From positions 1 to 64,000 of the forward strand of contig CAZIDP010000017.1 in NCBI GenBank assembly GCA_964537975.1: a stretch of 64,000 nt of DNA, given 5' to 3'. Source of the stretch: SCBR16-9 sp964537975 (lineage in GTDB: Bacteria > Hydrogenedentota > Hydrogenedentia > Hydrogenedentales > SCBR16-9). Positions 9,346-17,756 of this stretch are shown here, piece after piece (positions within the stretch are counted from its first letter, which is position 1; every line of letters begins with the position of its first letter). The notes beneath the pieces were generated by a model, which saw only the letters and a list, made by a program, of their open reading frames with translations, was not told where the DNA came from and did not search any database. Position numbers and translations under genes: made by a program.

Positions 9346-10161
9346 ATGGGACTTAGAATTAATACGAACGTTTCGGCATTTAATGCGGCACGTAGCTTAA
9401 ATCGTTCTACGAATGAACTCAACAAATCTCTGGAAAGGTTGTCTAGTGGCCTTCGCATCAACCGTGCAGCGGATGATGCCGCAGGTCTGGCTATTTCTGA
9501 AGGTTTTCGTTCACAAATTCGCGGCACACAAGTAGCGCAACGTAATGCGCAAGATGGTATCAGCCTGGTGCAGACTGCTGAAGGTTCTCTCAGTGAAACC
9601 ACCAATATCTTGCAACGTGTGCGTGAGCTGGCTGTTCAAGCAGCAAATGGTACACAGAGCGACACCAACCGTGCCGCATTGGACACGGAAGTTCAGCAAT
9701 TGCTATCACAGATAGATGACATTGCTCAGGATACAGAATTTAATGGCATCGCTGTTCTGAGTTCTGCTCAGACAGTGACACTGCAAGCGGGTGCTCAACC
9801 AGGTCAAACCTTGGCAATCAGCATCAGTGGAGCCAAAACCAATGACCTCGGAGTTAATGGTATCTCTGTTTCTGCAATGGATATAGCCGTGTCTACCATC
9901 AGCACGGTCGACATTGCACTACAAAGTGTAAACACCCTGCGTAGCAGCCTCGGTGCTTCTCAGAACCGCCTCGAGTTTACTATTAATACCCTGGCTATCC
10001 AGGAAGAAAATGCAGCAGCCTCCGAGAGTGCTATCCGTGATGCGGATATCGCCCGGGAAACCATCGGCTTTACTCGTAATCAGATTCTGGTATCTGCAGG
10101 TACGACGGTTCTTGCACAGGCAAATGTTGTGCCACAGACCGCATTGCAGTTATTAGGTTAA
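9346..10161 (+). CDS. fliC: Flagellin, short form (copy 2)
   Basis: Second filament subunit, also 271 residues, aligning with copy 1 over its whole length with few substitutions (for example N-S-L-N-R-S in place of R-I-L-S-R-S near residue 20). The D0/D1 ends are intact and no D2/D3 domain is present. ATG 9346 is preferred to the upstream in-frame ATG at 9292 because GGAGG lies just before it and MGLRINTN aligns with copy 1. No separate sigma-28 box is visible in the 246-base gap, so it may be read through from the 7862 promoter. Two filament proteins could differ in position along the filament or in expression; that is inference. Confidence 0.96.
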   Translation: MGLRINTNVSAFNAARSLNRSTNELNKSLERLSSGLRINRAADDAAGLAISEGFRSQIRGTQVAQRNAQDGISLVQTAEGSLSETTNILQRVRELAVQAANGTQSDTNRAALDTEVQQLLSQIDDIAQDTEFNGIAVLSSAQTVTLQAGAQPGQTLAISISGAKTNDLGVNGISVSAMDIAVSTISTVDIALQSVNTLRSSLGASQNRLEFTINTLAIQEENAAASESAIRDADIARETIGFTRNQILVSAGTTVLAQANVVPQTALQLLG

Positions 10162-10211
10162 TGAATCCTCTGACTCAAGGATCTTGATTTAGTATTTCAG
10201 TAACAAGTCGA

Positions 10212-10249
10212 CCGAGGTTATCAATGCCTCTTTGGGTATTGAACCTCGG
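10212..10249 (+). promoter_or_regulatory. Inverted repeat in the flagellin 2 to flaG gap
   Basis: CCGAGGTT (10212-10219) pairs with AACCTCGG (10242-10249), with further partial pairing inside. There is no U-tract. It lies about 50 bases after the flagellin stop and may be an mRNA-stabilising or weak attenuating hairpin. Confidence 0.45.
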
Positions 10250-10303
10250 ACGGCTTACTGATTCCGAAAACAGTCGTATTGGATTTTCAATGGAGGCCGG
10301 CTA

Positions 10304-10348
10304 CCCGGCAAGGACGCCAGGTGGCATAACCAATGCCAAGGAGGTGGC
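10304..10348 (+). promoter_or_regulatory. ANGGAN hairpin and sequestered ribosome site before flaG
   Basis: GGC (10307-10309) and GCC (10316-10318), extended by outer CC/GG pairs, enclose the hexaloop AAGGAC. A second hairpin, GCC (10335-10337) with GGC (10346-10348), places the AAGGAGGT ribosome site in its loop. It competes with an alternative GGCAT/ATGCC stem (10323-10337). The pattern matches the flagellin leaders. Confidence 0.55.
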
Positions 10349-10350
10349 GT

Positions 10351-10722
10351 ATGGGTTTTATCAACCGTTTGGATGGGTTTGATCCATCAAACAGCAGGTT
10401 GTTGAATGCCGTACGCCCTGATTCCAACCGGCCTCAGCAGGATGTGAACCAAGGCGATACGGCAATTTTGAAGAAAGCATTCGACAAAGCAGAGCAAGAA
10501 AAAAATGCTTTACTTGAGTTGAAAATGACTTCCATAGAGCAGAAAAAGCTTCCCCTGGCATTGCGTACCCGCATGCGGGTAGACCGTGACAGTGGAGACA
10601 TCGTCGCTCAAATTCTTGATGAAAATGGTAACGTTGTCAAGCAGATTCCCCCGGAGGTCATGCAAAAACTGGCTGAACGCTTTCAGGAGTTACAGGGGTT
10701 GTTGCTGGATGAGCAAGCCTGA
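10351..10722 (+). CDS. flaG: FlaG family protein
   Basis: Small flagellar accessory protein of 123 residues. FlaG proteins are linked to filament length control, though their mechanism is unclear. Residues about 60-123 carry the FlaG core: LRTRMRVDRDSGDIVAQILD, then VVKQIPPEVMQKLAERFQEL and a short GLLLDEQ tail. The N-terminus is variable. ATG 10351 is chosen over the earlier start at 10333 because AAGGAGG ends 6 bases before it. It follows two flagellin genes and is probably expressed with them. A strong hairpin with a T-run follows at 10781. Confidence 0.9.
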   Translation: MGFINRLDGFDPSNSRLLNAVRPDSNRPQQDVNQGDTAILKKAFDKAEQEKNALLELKMTSIEQKKLPLALRTRMRVDRDSGDIVAQILDENGNVVKQIPPEVMQKLAERFQELQGLLLDEQA

Positions 10723-10780
10723 ACTGGCCAGTCTCAGACCAGAAGCAGCTTTTGTAGCGCATAAGTACCATCAGTAAAAC

Positions 10781-10847
10781 AGGCGTTTTCTTGAAGTGAG
10801 TTCAATTTTTTTTGATATTCAAACTTGCTTCGGGGGAACGCCTTTTT
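10781..10847. terminator. Bidirectional terminator between flaG and araC
   Basis: Outer arms AGGCGTT (10781-10787) and AACGCCT (10837-10843) enclose a second long stem (GAAGTGAGTT with AACTTGCTTC, using G-U pairs). TTTTTAT follows on the plus strand and GTTTTAC on the minus strand, so it can end both convergent genes. Confidence 0.8.
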
Positions 10848-10866
10848 ATCTTGAGACCTGGTAGTA

Positions 10867-11841
10867 TTATGTGAGGTATCGTTTTCTATATGCATTGGGA
10901 GATTGCCCCAAAAACCGTGTAAATAATCGTGAGAGATGCGGGGGATCGCTGTAGCCCAGCGCCATTGCGATTTCAAACATAGAACTGTCTGTGTTCAAGA
11001 GCATCCAGGCCGCACGTTGGGCACGCCTGCGCTGGTAATATTCCATTGGACTCATACCCACAGCATTTCGAAAAGTACGTGTAAAATGATCGGGAGACAA
11101 ATGACAGGTCTCAGCCTGATCAGAAACTTTGAATCGTACCCCCTCCACTATCAAATTCTCAATATTACGCATAATAACTTGAATTTTCCTAGGCAGTAGA
11201 TTGTGCGTAGCTTTATTTTCACTGCGCGCAAATACTCTACCAAGCATAATCATTAACTTTTCAAGACAGCGGCGCAAATAGGGGTGGGAGGGGTTTTCCA
11301 AGTCACATTCGCGGGCAAGACTGCGCAGCTCATGCATACATTCATCCAATTCCTCCGGCGTCAGGCGTTGTTGTGAAATCCAGGGGTCTTCCGTTCGCGC
11401 AAAGGGGCCAGTTGCCAAAAAAAGGGGCACCAGACCTTCTATGGACAGCAATTCATTCAAATTCACATACAGCCATTCTGTCAAGTATACGCAATTTACA
11501 ATGACTGTACCATCAAACTGGGTAAATCCATGAACCTGTCCTGGGCTGACCAAAATAACATCACCGGACTGAACTACCGATTCATACATGGGGGTGTTGT
11601 GGTGTGCTTCACCACTCAGTATAAAGGCGATTTCATGGTGTTCGTGATCATGTGGCTCAATTATTCTTCGATCCCTGGCCCAATACGCGTTTCCGGGTAC
11701 AGGCAAGTTCGTTATGTCTGGAGCATTTCCTGCCTTTGTATTAAAAAGGTGCGTAACAATACGGACAGGGTGTGCTGCAGATAACTGTTCACTATTCGAA
11801 GTTACGGTATAGTCCGGTTGTAGACATGTTGTCGTATTCAT
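10867..11841 (-). CDS. AraC family regulator with cupin sensor
   Basis: A 324-residue transcription regulator. Residues about 50-150 form a cupin-type ligand domain (DHEHHEIAFILSGEA, then SGDVILVSPGQVHGF). The C-terminal 100 residues are the double helix-turn-helix DNA-binding domain (CHLSPDHFTRTFRNAVGMSP, then MFEIAMALGYSDPPHLSRLF). Such proteins usually sense a small sugar or related ligand. It is divergent from the pseudopilin gene at 12019, with 177 bases between them, so that gene is the natural candidate target. Ligand and operator are not evident. Confidence 0.92.
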   Translation of the reverse strand: MNTTTCLQPDYTVTSNSEQLSAAHPVRIVTHLFNTKAGNAPDITNLPVPGNAYWARDRRIIEPHDHEHHEIAFILSGEAHHNTPMYESVVQSGDVILVSPGQVHGFTQFDGTVIVNCVYLTEWLYVNLNELLSIEGLVPLFLATGPFARTEDPWISQQRLTPEELDECMHELRSLARECDLENPSHPYLRRCLEKLMIMLGRVFARSENKATHNLLPRKIQVIMRNIENLIVEGVRFKVSDQAETCHLSPDHFTRTFRNAVGMSPMEYYQRRRAQRAAWMLLNTDSSMFEIAMALGYSDPPHLSRLFTRFLGQSPNAYRKRYLT

Positions 11842-12018
11842 ACAATTCCCAGACCGGATTTAATCAATCAATTATAGAGAATGTAATGTATCATACATTA
11901 TGCCTAAATTGACAACAATACTCAAATCAGAAAGGAGGCAAGAATTATTTCAACGTATAAACTGGATTGTTAGCAATTTTGCTTAATCAGCATGGTGTAA
12001 TTCATTGGAGGATGAAAC

Positions 12019-13140
12019 ATGAGACGACGTGGTTTTACTTTAATCGAACTGCTCGTAGTGATCGCTATCATTGGTATTCTTGCTGCAATTTTATTACCAG
12101 CACTGGCACGTGCCCGAGAAGCTGCCCGCCGTGCCTCTTGTGCCAACAACCTGAAACAATGGGGGTTGGTGCTCAAAATGTTTTCCAGCGAAAACAGAGG
12201 GGGTGATTATCCACCCAATTCAGGCTTTATGCCATATATCGGGGAAGACACATTATCCAATTCATTTATGGGGGTAGATAGCCGTTCGATTTACCCGGAT
12301 TATTGGAATGATGTCAACATTGCCATTTGTCCCTCAGACAGTCGAGGAGACCCTGAAGGTGGCTATCTAGGTATTGAAGACAATCTGGCAGACCAGGTAC
12401 AGCGTGCGGCAGAGCAAGTGAGTCTGGCTGCATCTGGCAACGCAACCTGGGTAGCTGATGGATGCCTTAATTTATTACTTTCTACTCCGGTTTCCTATAT
12501 CTACCTGGGATATAAGGTTGACAGCCTGGGACACCTGGTGGACTTCCTGTCTACCTATAGTGATTATAAAGAAGCTAAATTTGCCGAAAGCATGAACTTG
12601 GGTGATGCCGTACAGTTCTACTGGGGAACACCTGGTCCCGTTTGCACAGGTACCTGGCGTGAGGCAAAGGGAGTGAAATTTGGCACCGATGACCTTAATC
12701 CGACCCAACCTACTGGAAGCCCCTGGGGCGATTCAACTGCAATGCGGATAGGTTGGCGCAATGAAACTTGGGGCAGGGACGAATATGGGAATCCATTGCC
12801 CAACAATTACATGCGTTTACGTGAAGGGATTGAGCGTTTTGTGATAACCGATATCAACAATCCTGGTGCTGCAGCGCAGGCACAAAGTGAAATCGTCATG
12901 ATGTATGATGCCTGGGGTGGAGAAGGTACCGGCTCCTGGTGGACAGAGCAAAACAACACCAACACAGTCATGCGCTTCAATCATGTCCCTGGTGGTTCCA
13001 ATGTGTTGTACATGGATGGTCATGTCGCATTCCAGCGTTACACCCTTAACAAGTTTCCACTTGGAACAGGCACCGCAGTCTCGGACAACCTCTCGCCACA
13101 TGCCAAATGGATATCAACCAGTATGGGTGGTTTTGGTTGA
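12019..13140 (+). CDS. Prepilin-type pseudopilin with H-x(10)-DG C-terminus
   Basis: A 373-residue pseudopilin-like protein. The leader is only five residues (MRRRG), giving the prepilin peptidase site G|FTLIELLVV with Glu at mature position 5. The hydrophobic helix runs to about residue 30, followed by SCANNLKQWGLVLKMFSSEN. The C-terminal region has LREGIERFVITDINNPG and FNHVPGGSNVLYMDGHVAF, as in the gene at 6583. GGAGGATGAAAC precedes the ATG. Divergent from an AraC regulator, a common arrangement for this family. It should be an inner-membrane-anchored, externally exposed protein; its cargo or assembly partner is unknown. It is distinctly longer than the copy at 6583, the difference lying in the middle of the body. 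Confidence 0.92.
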   Translation: MRRRGFTLIELLVVIAIIGILAAILLPALARAREAARRASCANNLKQWGLVLKMFSSENRGGDYPPNSGFMPYIGEDTLSNSFMGVDSRSIYPDYWNDVNIAICPSDSRGDPEGGYLGIEDNLADQVQRAAEQVSLAASGNATWVADGCLNLLLSTPVSYIYLGYKVDSLGHLVDFLSTYSDYKEAKFAESMNLGDAVQFYWGTPGPVCTGTWREAKGVKFGTDDLNPTQPTGSPWGDSTAMRIGWRNETWGRDEYGNPLPNNYMRLREGIERFVITDINNPGAAAQAQSEIVMMYDAWGGEGTGSWWTEQNNTNTVMRFNHVPGGSNVLYMDGHVAFQRYTLNKFPLGTGTAVSDNLSPHAKWISTSMGGFG

Positions 13141-13185
13141 TGAACCATTAATGAGAAATATAGTTTTAACATCAAGATGTAATAA

Positions 13186-13232
13186 CAGGGTGAGCCATAT
13201 TTTAATAGCTTGTGTGACTCACCCTGATTTTG
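13186..13232 (+). terminator. Rho-independent terminator of the pseudopilin gene
   Basis: CAGGGTGAG (13186-13194) pairs with CTCACCCTG (13218-13226), followed by ATTTTG. It lies 45 bases after the stop codon. Confidence 0.8.
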
Positions 13233-13394
13233 TTTGTTGACTATCTACGAGAGACGCAACCACAATTCATTTGCCATGTAATTAACACACTATTCCTGTG
13301 CTTGTAGTGCTGAACAGAAACCTATGATTTTCAAATCCACAATAAACGCTGTTTTTGATAAACTTGGGCTGTACAGTGTACCCACCTTTATTGC

Positions 13395-14474
13395 TCAGGT
13401 TTGCATCACAAAATAGGCATTCTGGATATCATGTTCAAAACGATGTATTTGAACATCTTCGAAGCCAGCTTCCCGCAGCATCTGTTCTGCACGTTGTACA
13501 CCCCAGGCAGCCCCAAGTCCCAGTCCGTCTTGAGCCAGCGACACAGTCATACAATGCAAACAAGAAACCGTGTACACTGTCGCACCCAAGGGATGATTGA
13601 TATTGTCTACCGGCTCACTCGACACATCAATATCCTGCATCATAAACACCCCTTCAGGACGTAATGCTTTCTTTATCGCCGATAAGACAAAATCGGGACG
13701 TGCCTGATCGTGTATCGCATCCAGAGCGGTAATAAAATCAAAAGATTCCGGTTCATTCCAATGGGTCAAGTTTTTAACTACAAATGCAATGTTCTTAAGC
13801 CCATTCTTTTGTGCTACTGAATTGGCTTCTGCAATAACCTCTTCACTCAAGTCATAACCGACAAATCTGCTCTGTGGATAAGCAGTAGCAAGTTGCATAA
13901 GCGCGCGGCCTTTACCGCAACCCGCATCAAGAACATCAATACCCGTTACCAGGCGTTCATGCAGACCCGGAATTAATGGAACAATTTTGTCGACCATAAT
14001 GGGGACTACAGATTGACCACTGTCTTCTGCCATAACATCCTGAAATCGTGGGTAGGCTTCATAGGGTACGCCCCCACCATTTTTAAAACAGTCCAGGATT
14101 TGATCTTCTACACTGGCCAACACCGGTAAAAATTGTGCAAACACAGCCATATTTGAAGTTGGATTATCCCGAACTAACCAATGGGCATGTTCTGGGGGCA
14201 AACGATGGCTATCGGTAGCTGGTTCACGGTGGACTATTTGTGCTGCTACCATGGCACCAAGCCACTCTCGCACATAACGTTCATGTAATTTTGAATCACG
14301 GGCGAGAGCTTTGCTTGAGCGTGATACACCATCGGCCATTACATCAAAAAGTCCCGTACGATGCCCTATGGAAACCATCAAAGCTGTCATGCCATTGTTC
14401 AGCATTTCAAGCAAACGCTCAGAAAAAGCATCTGACTTTTCCGTATTCAGTTGGATGTCACAAGCAATACACAT
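13395..14474 (-). CDS. SAM-dependent methyltransferase with N-terminal winged helix
   Basis: A 359-residue class I methyltransferase of the Rv2258c-like type. Residues about 20-110 form a winged-helix dimerisation domain (GLFDVMADG, then LARDSKLHERYVREWLGAMV). The SAM-binding domain starts near residue 175 with GIDVLDAGCGKGRALMQLA and continues through FVGYDLSEEVI and FDFITALDAIHDQ. The substrate is not known. AAGGAGATT precedes the ATG. A TetR gene lies immediately upstream on the same strand, and a near-perfect palindrome matching the TetR operator sits 77 bases before the start, so expression is probably repressed until a ligand binds the repressor. Confidence 0.9.
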   Translation of the reverse strand: MCIACDIQLNTEKSDAFSERLLEMLNNGMTALMVSIGHRTGLFDVMADGVSRSSKALARDSKLHERYVREWLGAMVAAQIVHREPATDSHRLPPEHAHWLVRDNPTSNMAVFAQFLPVLASVEDQILDCFKNGGGVPYEAYPRFQDVMAEDSGQSVVPIMVDKIVPLIPGLHERLVTGIDVLDAGCGKGRALMQLATAYPQSRFVGYDLSEEVIAEANSVAQKNGLKNIAFVVKNLTHWNEPESFDFITALDAIHDQARPDFVLSAIKKALRPEGVFMMQDIDVSSEPVDNINHPLGATVYTVSCLHCMTVSLAQDGLGLGAAWGVQRAEQMLREAGFEDVQIHRFEHDIQNAYFVMQT

Positions 14475-14550
14475 AGTTCAAATCTCCTTTTTTATGTTTG
14501 TTAGTTGGTAAAATTTGTTAACTAATCATTTAACTCGTATTTATAAGCAA

Positions 14551-14574
14551 TACAGACAGACCGGTATGTCTGTA
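14551..14574. promoter_or_regulatory. TetR-type operator before the methyltransferase
   Basis: A 24-base palindrome with arms TACAGACA and TGTCTGTA around a CCGG centre and a single mismatched pair. It lies between tetR and the methyltransferase and shares the GACAGACYGGTMTGTC core with the site upstream of tetR. Confidence 0.8.
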
Positions 14575-14590
14575 TTAAGCAAAAAAAACA

Positions 14591-15178
14591 CTACACTTTG
14601 ATAAGGCTGCGTTCGAGCGTCTCAATGGCACGTGCTACAGGCCAGTTGTCCTGGTAGGCGACTGCTGTAACAATGGCACCTTCAAACAGCAACAGGTAGG
14701 TGTCTGCCAAGGTAACAGGATCGATGTGCTCTAAATTATCCTCTTTTTTCAAATCGACGGAAAGTTCTAAAAAAAGACTCCGAAGATTGTTCTTTTGTTG
14801 AATAACTACATTGCGAATACGCTCAACATCCGGGCCGATTTCTGCCATCAAATTTTGGAATGGGCAGCCGCGGTAACCACTGCTCACAAACCAAGGCAAT
14901 AAAACTTTAAATGGACTCAAAAAACGATCATGTGCTGTCGGTAAACCAATAACTTCACTACGCAGCTCTTCAATATCCTGCCTGGCCGTTTCTTGTGCAT
15001 ACTCATACAACAAATCTTCCTTTGAGGGAAAATGAGCGTAAAAAGTTGCCTTTGCTACACCCGACTCTCTGATAATCTGATTTACACCTGTCGCCTGATA
15101 CCCCTGTTGATAAAAAAGATCACATGCTGTACGTTTTATGCGTTCGCGAACGGGGCTTATACTGTCAGGGTAATTCAT
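14591..15178 (-). CDS. TetR/AcrR family repressor
   Basis: A 195-residue repressor. The N-terminal helix-turn-helix is typical: RIKRTACDLFYQQGYQATGV, then IIRESGVAKATFYAHFPSKE, ending at about residue 60. The remaining helical domain would bind an inducer. It is upstream of the methyltransferase on the same strand. Two matching palindromes, one upstream of its own start (15196-15211) and one before the methyltransferase (14551-14574), point to autoregulation and control of that gene. Only a weak ribosome site is seen before the ATG. The ligand is unknown. Confidence 0.93.
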   Translation of the reverse strand: MNYPDSISPVRERIKRTACDLFYQQGYQATGVNQIIRESGVAKATFYAHFPSKEDLLYEYAQETARQDIEELRSEVIGLPTAHDRFLSPFKVLLPWFVSSGYRGCPFQNLMAEIGPDVERIRNVVIQQKNNLRSLFLELSVDLKKEDNLEHIDPVTLADTYLLLFEGAIVTAVAYQDNWPVARAIETLERSLIKV

Positions 15179-15574
15179 GCCCAGAGTATACCATAGACAG
15201 ACTGGTCTGTCAAGTACTTGAATTGCTTCACACTATTTTATTTTTTATCTGAACATCAATCGTTGCTTCACGAGAAAAACCTATCCGAACAGGTTTCCAA
15301 GAGCTGGAACAATAAACCTCCTTACATTACCAACAGTGTGGAGGCTCCCAACCAACAATCGCCACCGCTTCATTATGAGCAACGGGCAGCTCTGGCGAGA
15401 TAGGGCTTAGTTCACAGAATGCTGCGATTGCACTCAAGAGTAAAATGGGGCACTTGGTATATGAACCTGAGCCTGAAGTTTTCATATAAAATTATTGACA
15501 AAATAATGCGTTTAGCGTACCATATACACTAGACATATTTGCCATATACACTTCTTTAAAAGGGAGATTACACT
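15179..15574. other. Intergenic between tetR and the PagL-like gene
   Basis: It contains the TetR operator at 15196-15211 near the left end and presumably the rightward promoter for the gene at 15575. No other gene or site is visible. Confidence 0.6.
15196..15211. promoter_or_regulatory. TetR-type operator before tetR
   Basis: GACAGACTGGTCTGTC is a 16-base palindrome with only the two central bases off. It lies 18 bases upstream of the tetR start codon and resembles the site at 14551-14574. Confidence 0.8.
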
Positions 15575-16129
15575 ATGCGTTCTTGCGTCAAGCCAATCCT
15601 ATACATTTCAACTATATTCACCATCGCACTATTTTGCTTACCCCAAAATGCCCAGGCCGAGTTCTTCAAATGGGATGAAGGCATGTGGCGCGTTGAACTG
15701 GCCGTAAGTGGTGGCATTCATTCTGGTACGAAAAGTCGAAGCGGTGACTTCCTTTACACCAGTTTTATTGAATACGAGGTTCCAGTTCATCCCCGAGCGA
15801 CTTTGGGACTGCGATTGCTCCCCATGTTCATCTATGACAGCCCTACCAATGTCTGGGGCGGTGGCGTTGGCCTGAGTGCGCGTTTTTACGAACACAAGGA
15901 CATCTATGAAGGTTTGTATGTCGAGACCTGGGGACATGCCATATATCATGAACATCAGATATCCGGTAACAGCTCCAATTTTAATTTTCTGATTGGTGCC
16001 GGGCTGGGGTATCAATTCCCGAATAACTGGCATGCCATAATCCGTTATGATCACATCTCCAACGCCGGAATTGGCAACCGGAATGCTGGTGTCAATGCTA
16101 TTGGTCTTGGAATCGGGTATCGTTTCTAG
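15575..16129 (+). CDS. PagL-like lipid A 3-O-deacylase (acyloxyacyl hydrolase family)
   Basis: Outer-membrane beta-barrel protein of 184 residues with a signal peptide (cleavage after AQAE-preceding Ala, near residue 28). Barrel strands alternate aromatic and small residues (LYVETWGHAIYHEHQ, NFLIGAGLGYQF) and the last residue is Phe, the usual sorting signal. Near the C-terminus RYDHISNAGIGNRNAGVN resembles the PagL H-x-S active-site segment. PagL removes the 3-O acyl chain from lipid A. The third catalytic residue cannot be placed by eye, so activity is not certain. GGGAG precedes the ATG. Convergent with glgC. Confidence 0.75.
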   Translation: MRSCVKPILYISTIFTIALFCLPQNAQAEFFKWDEGMWRVELAVSGGIHSGTKSRSGDFLYTSFIEYEVPVHPRATLGLRLLPMFIYDSPTNVWGGGVGLSARFYEHKDIYEGLYVETWGHAIYHEHQISGNSSNFNFLIGAGLGYQFPNNWHAIIRYDHISNAGIGNRNAGVNAIGLGIGYRF

Positions 16130-16176
16130 CACAACACAAAATTCCAGCGCTACACAATAACAAAGTCTCGTTTTGT

Positions 16177-17490
16177 TTACACGATTTGTGTATTGTCAGG
16201 TATCACTGCGTTTTTCAGCACGATAACAATACCGTCACGAATGCAATACCCATCACCATCATAATCTTGTAATTTCAGCGATCCTTTGATCACTACCCCC
16301 TTACCTATACGGGCATTGTGATCAATGATGGCTTGACTGATTTGGCTGTTCGGCCCGATTCCCATGGGTATCTTGTGGGTGACGTCAGCCTCATTTTCAA
16401 AGTATTCCGCTCCAAGAATGATACTTTCATCTACAACAGCACCAGGCTGTACAATGCTCCTGATACCAATGATGGATTTGCTGATTGTTGCCTTGGTTAT
16501 GCGACAACCACTACACACGATCACCCCCTTCATGGTCGCGTCATAGATTTTCACACCGGGAAGCATCCGTGCATGGGTGTAAATAAGATGATCCTGATCA
16601 TGAAATTCAAACGGAGGCCGCTGGGAAGTCATCGCCATGCTGACATCAAAATAAGACCGCACCGTCCCTATGTCCTCCCAGAAACCGGTAAATGGATGGA
16701 CATAAACTTTATGTGATTTCAACGAATTTGGAATTAATTCCCGACCGAAATCAATCCACTCCGGATGCGCCAACAATAGATTCTCAAGCACTTCTGCTTT
16801 AAATATATAAACACCCATGGATGCGAGATAAGGTTTCCCTTCACCTTGCATGCCAAAATCTTGAAACACCTTATCCGGCGTCAGCAAATCATTCAATACA
16901 CTGTCTTTGGTTGGTTTCTCAATAAATTGCCGTATCCGGCCATTCTTCAGCACCTTCATCACGCCAAAATCTTTGGCGGCAGATCGGGTCACAGGTAATG
17001 CCGAAATGGTAATGTCAGCACCTTTCTTGAGATGTGTGCGGATGAGATCCCTGTAGTCCATGCGATACAATTGGTCGCCAGATAAAATAACATAGTACTT
17101 TGCCCGCAAGTCTCGGATGTGCAGTAATTGCTTACGCACTGCATCGGCAGTACCTTGAAACCAATCGTTGTCACTGGCATCGGTTTGTTCTGCTGGTAAT
17201 ACTTCTACATAACCATCTGTAAAAGCATCGAAATGATACGTGTTGGTAATATGACGATTCAGCGAGTGGCTGTTGAACTGAGTCAGTATAACTATCCGTT
17301 TGATTCCGGAATGAATGCAATTACTCATGGGAATGTCAACCAGACGATAATGACCATACAGAGGAACTGCAGGTTTAGCACGAACTTTCGTTAAAGGGAA
17401 TAGTCTAGTTCCCCTTCCCCCCCCCAGGACAATGGCGCCAACACTGCGCATCAATTCTTTGTCTGGTGCTTCTTTCAACATATTTTCCAT
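16177..17490 (-). CDS. glgC: Glucose-1-phosphate adenylyltransferase
   Basis: Makes ADP-glucose from glucose-1-phosphate and ATP, the committed step of bacterial glycogen synthesis. The 437 residues match the family size. The nucleotidyltransferase domain begins with VLGGGRGTRLFPLTKVRAKP at about residue 17, followed by FQGTADAVRKQL and SGDQLYRMDYRDLI. The C-terminal left-handed beta-helix starts near residue 300 (GVIVCSGCRITKATI). GGGAGC precedes the ATG. No other glycogen genes are adjacent. Confidence 0.96.
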   Translation of the reverse strand: MENMLKEAPDKELMRSVGAIVLGGGRGTRLFPLTKVRAKPAVPLYGHYRLVDIPMSNCIHSGIKRIVILTQFNSHSLNRHITNTYHFDAFTDGYVEVLPAEQTDASDNDWFQGTADAVRKQLLHIRDLRAKYYVILSGDQLYRMDYRDLIRTHLKKGADITISALPVTRSAAKDFGVMKVLKNGRIRQFIEKPTKDSVLNDLLTPDKVFQDFGMQGEGKPYLASMGVYIFKAEVLENLLLAHPEWIDFGRELIPNSLKSHKVYVHPFTGFWEDIGTVRSYFDVSMAMTSQRPPFEFHDQDHLIYTHARMLPGVKIYDATMKGVIVCSGCRITKATISKSIIGIRSIVQPGAVVDESIILGAEYFENEADVTHKIPMGIGPNSQISQAIIDHNARIGKGVVIKGSLKLQDYDGDGYCIRDGIVIVLKNAVIPDNTQIV

Positions 17491-17756
17491 GGTGTATATG
17501 CTCCCGATTCGAATCAGCCAAGTACCCCGATTTATGCATGGGACGAATCAAATACCCCAAAATAAACGTATCATCCGATGTCCCTCTTATCACTTTATTG
17601 TATGCGAAACAGATGGCTCCCGTCCATTTTAATGAATGAGAGCCATACACAGCATCAGAAATAAGTACATCGTTTAATTTTTACTGGTGGTGATTTTATT
17701 AGTGACAAACACCTTTTTCACCCAATTTTTGCACATTGTATTGTATACAACCAAAT

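Noticed and set aside
10281..10350. Cyclic-di-GMP riboswitch before flaG
   Set aside because: GGACGCC and CCGGC segments suggested it, but the conserved GEMM core and receptor are absent; the hairpins fit CsrA-type sites better.
17500..17530. Possible tRNA T-arm (GATTCGAATC)
   Set aside because: No acceptor stem or anticodon arm can be folded around it.
17610..17644. ATGGCTC/GAGCCAT inverted repeat as a terminator between glgC and mtaB
   Set aside because: No T-run on either strand and a long loop; it lies upstream of glgC, not after a gene end. It may be an operator but there is no support.
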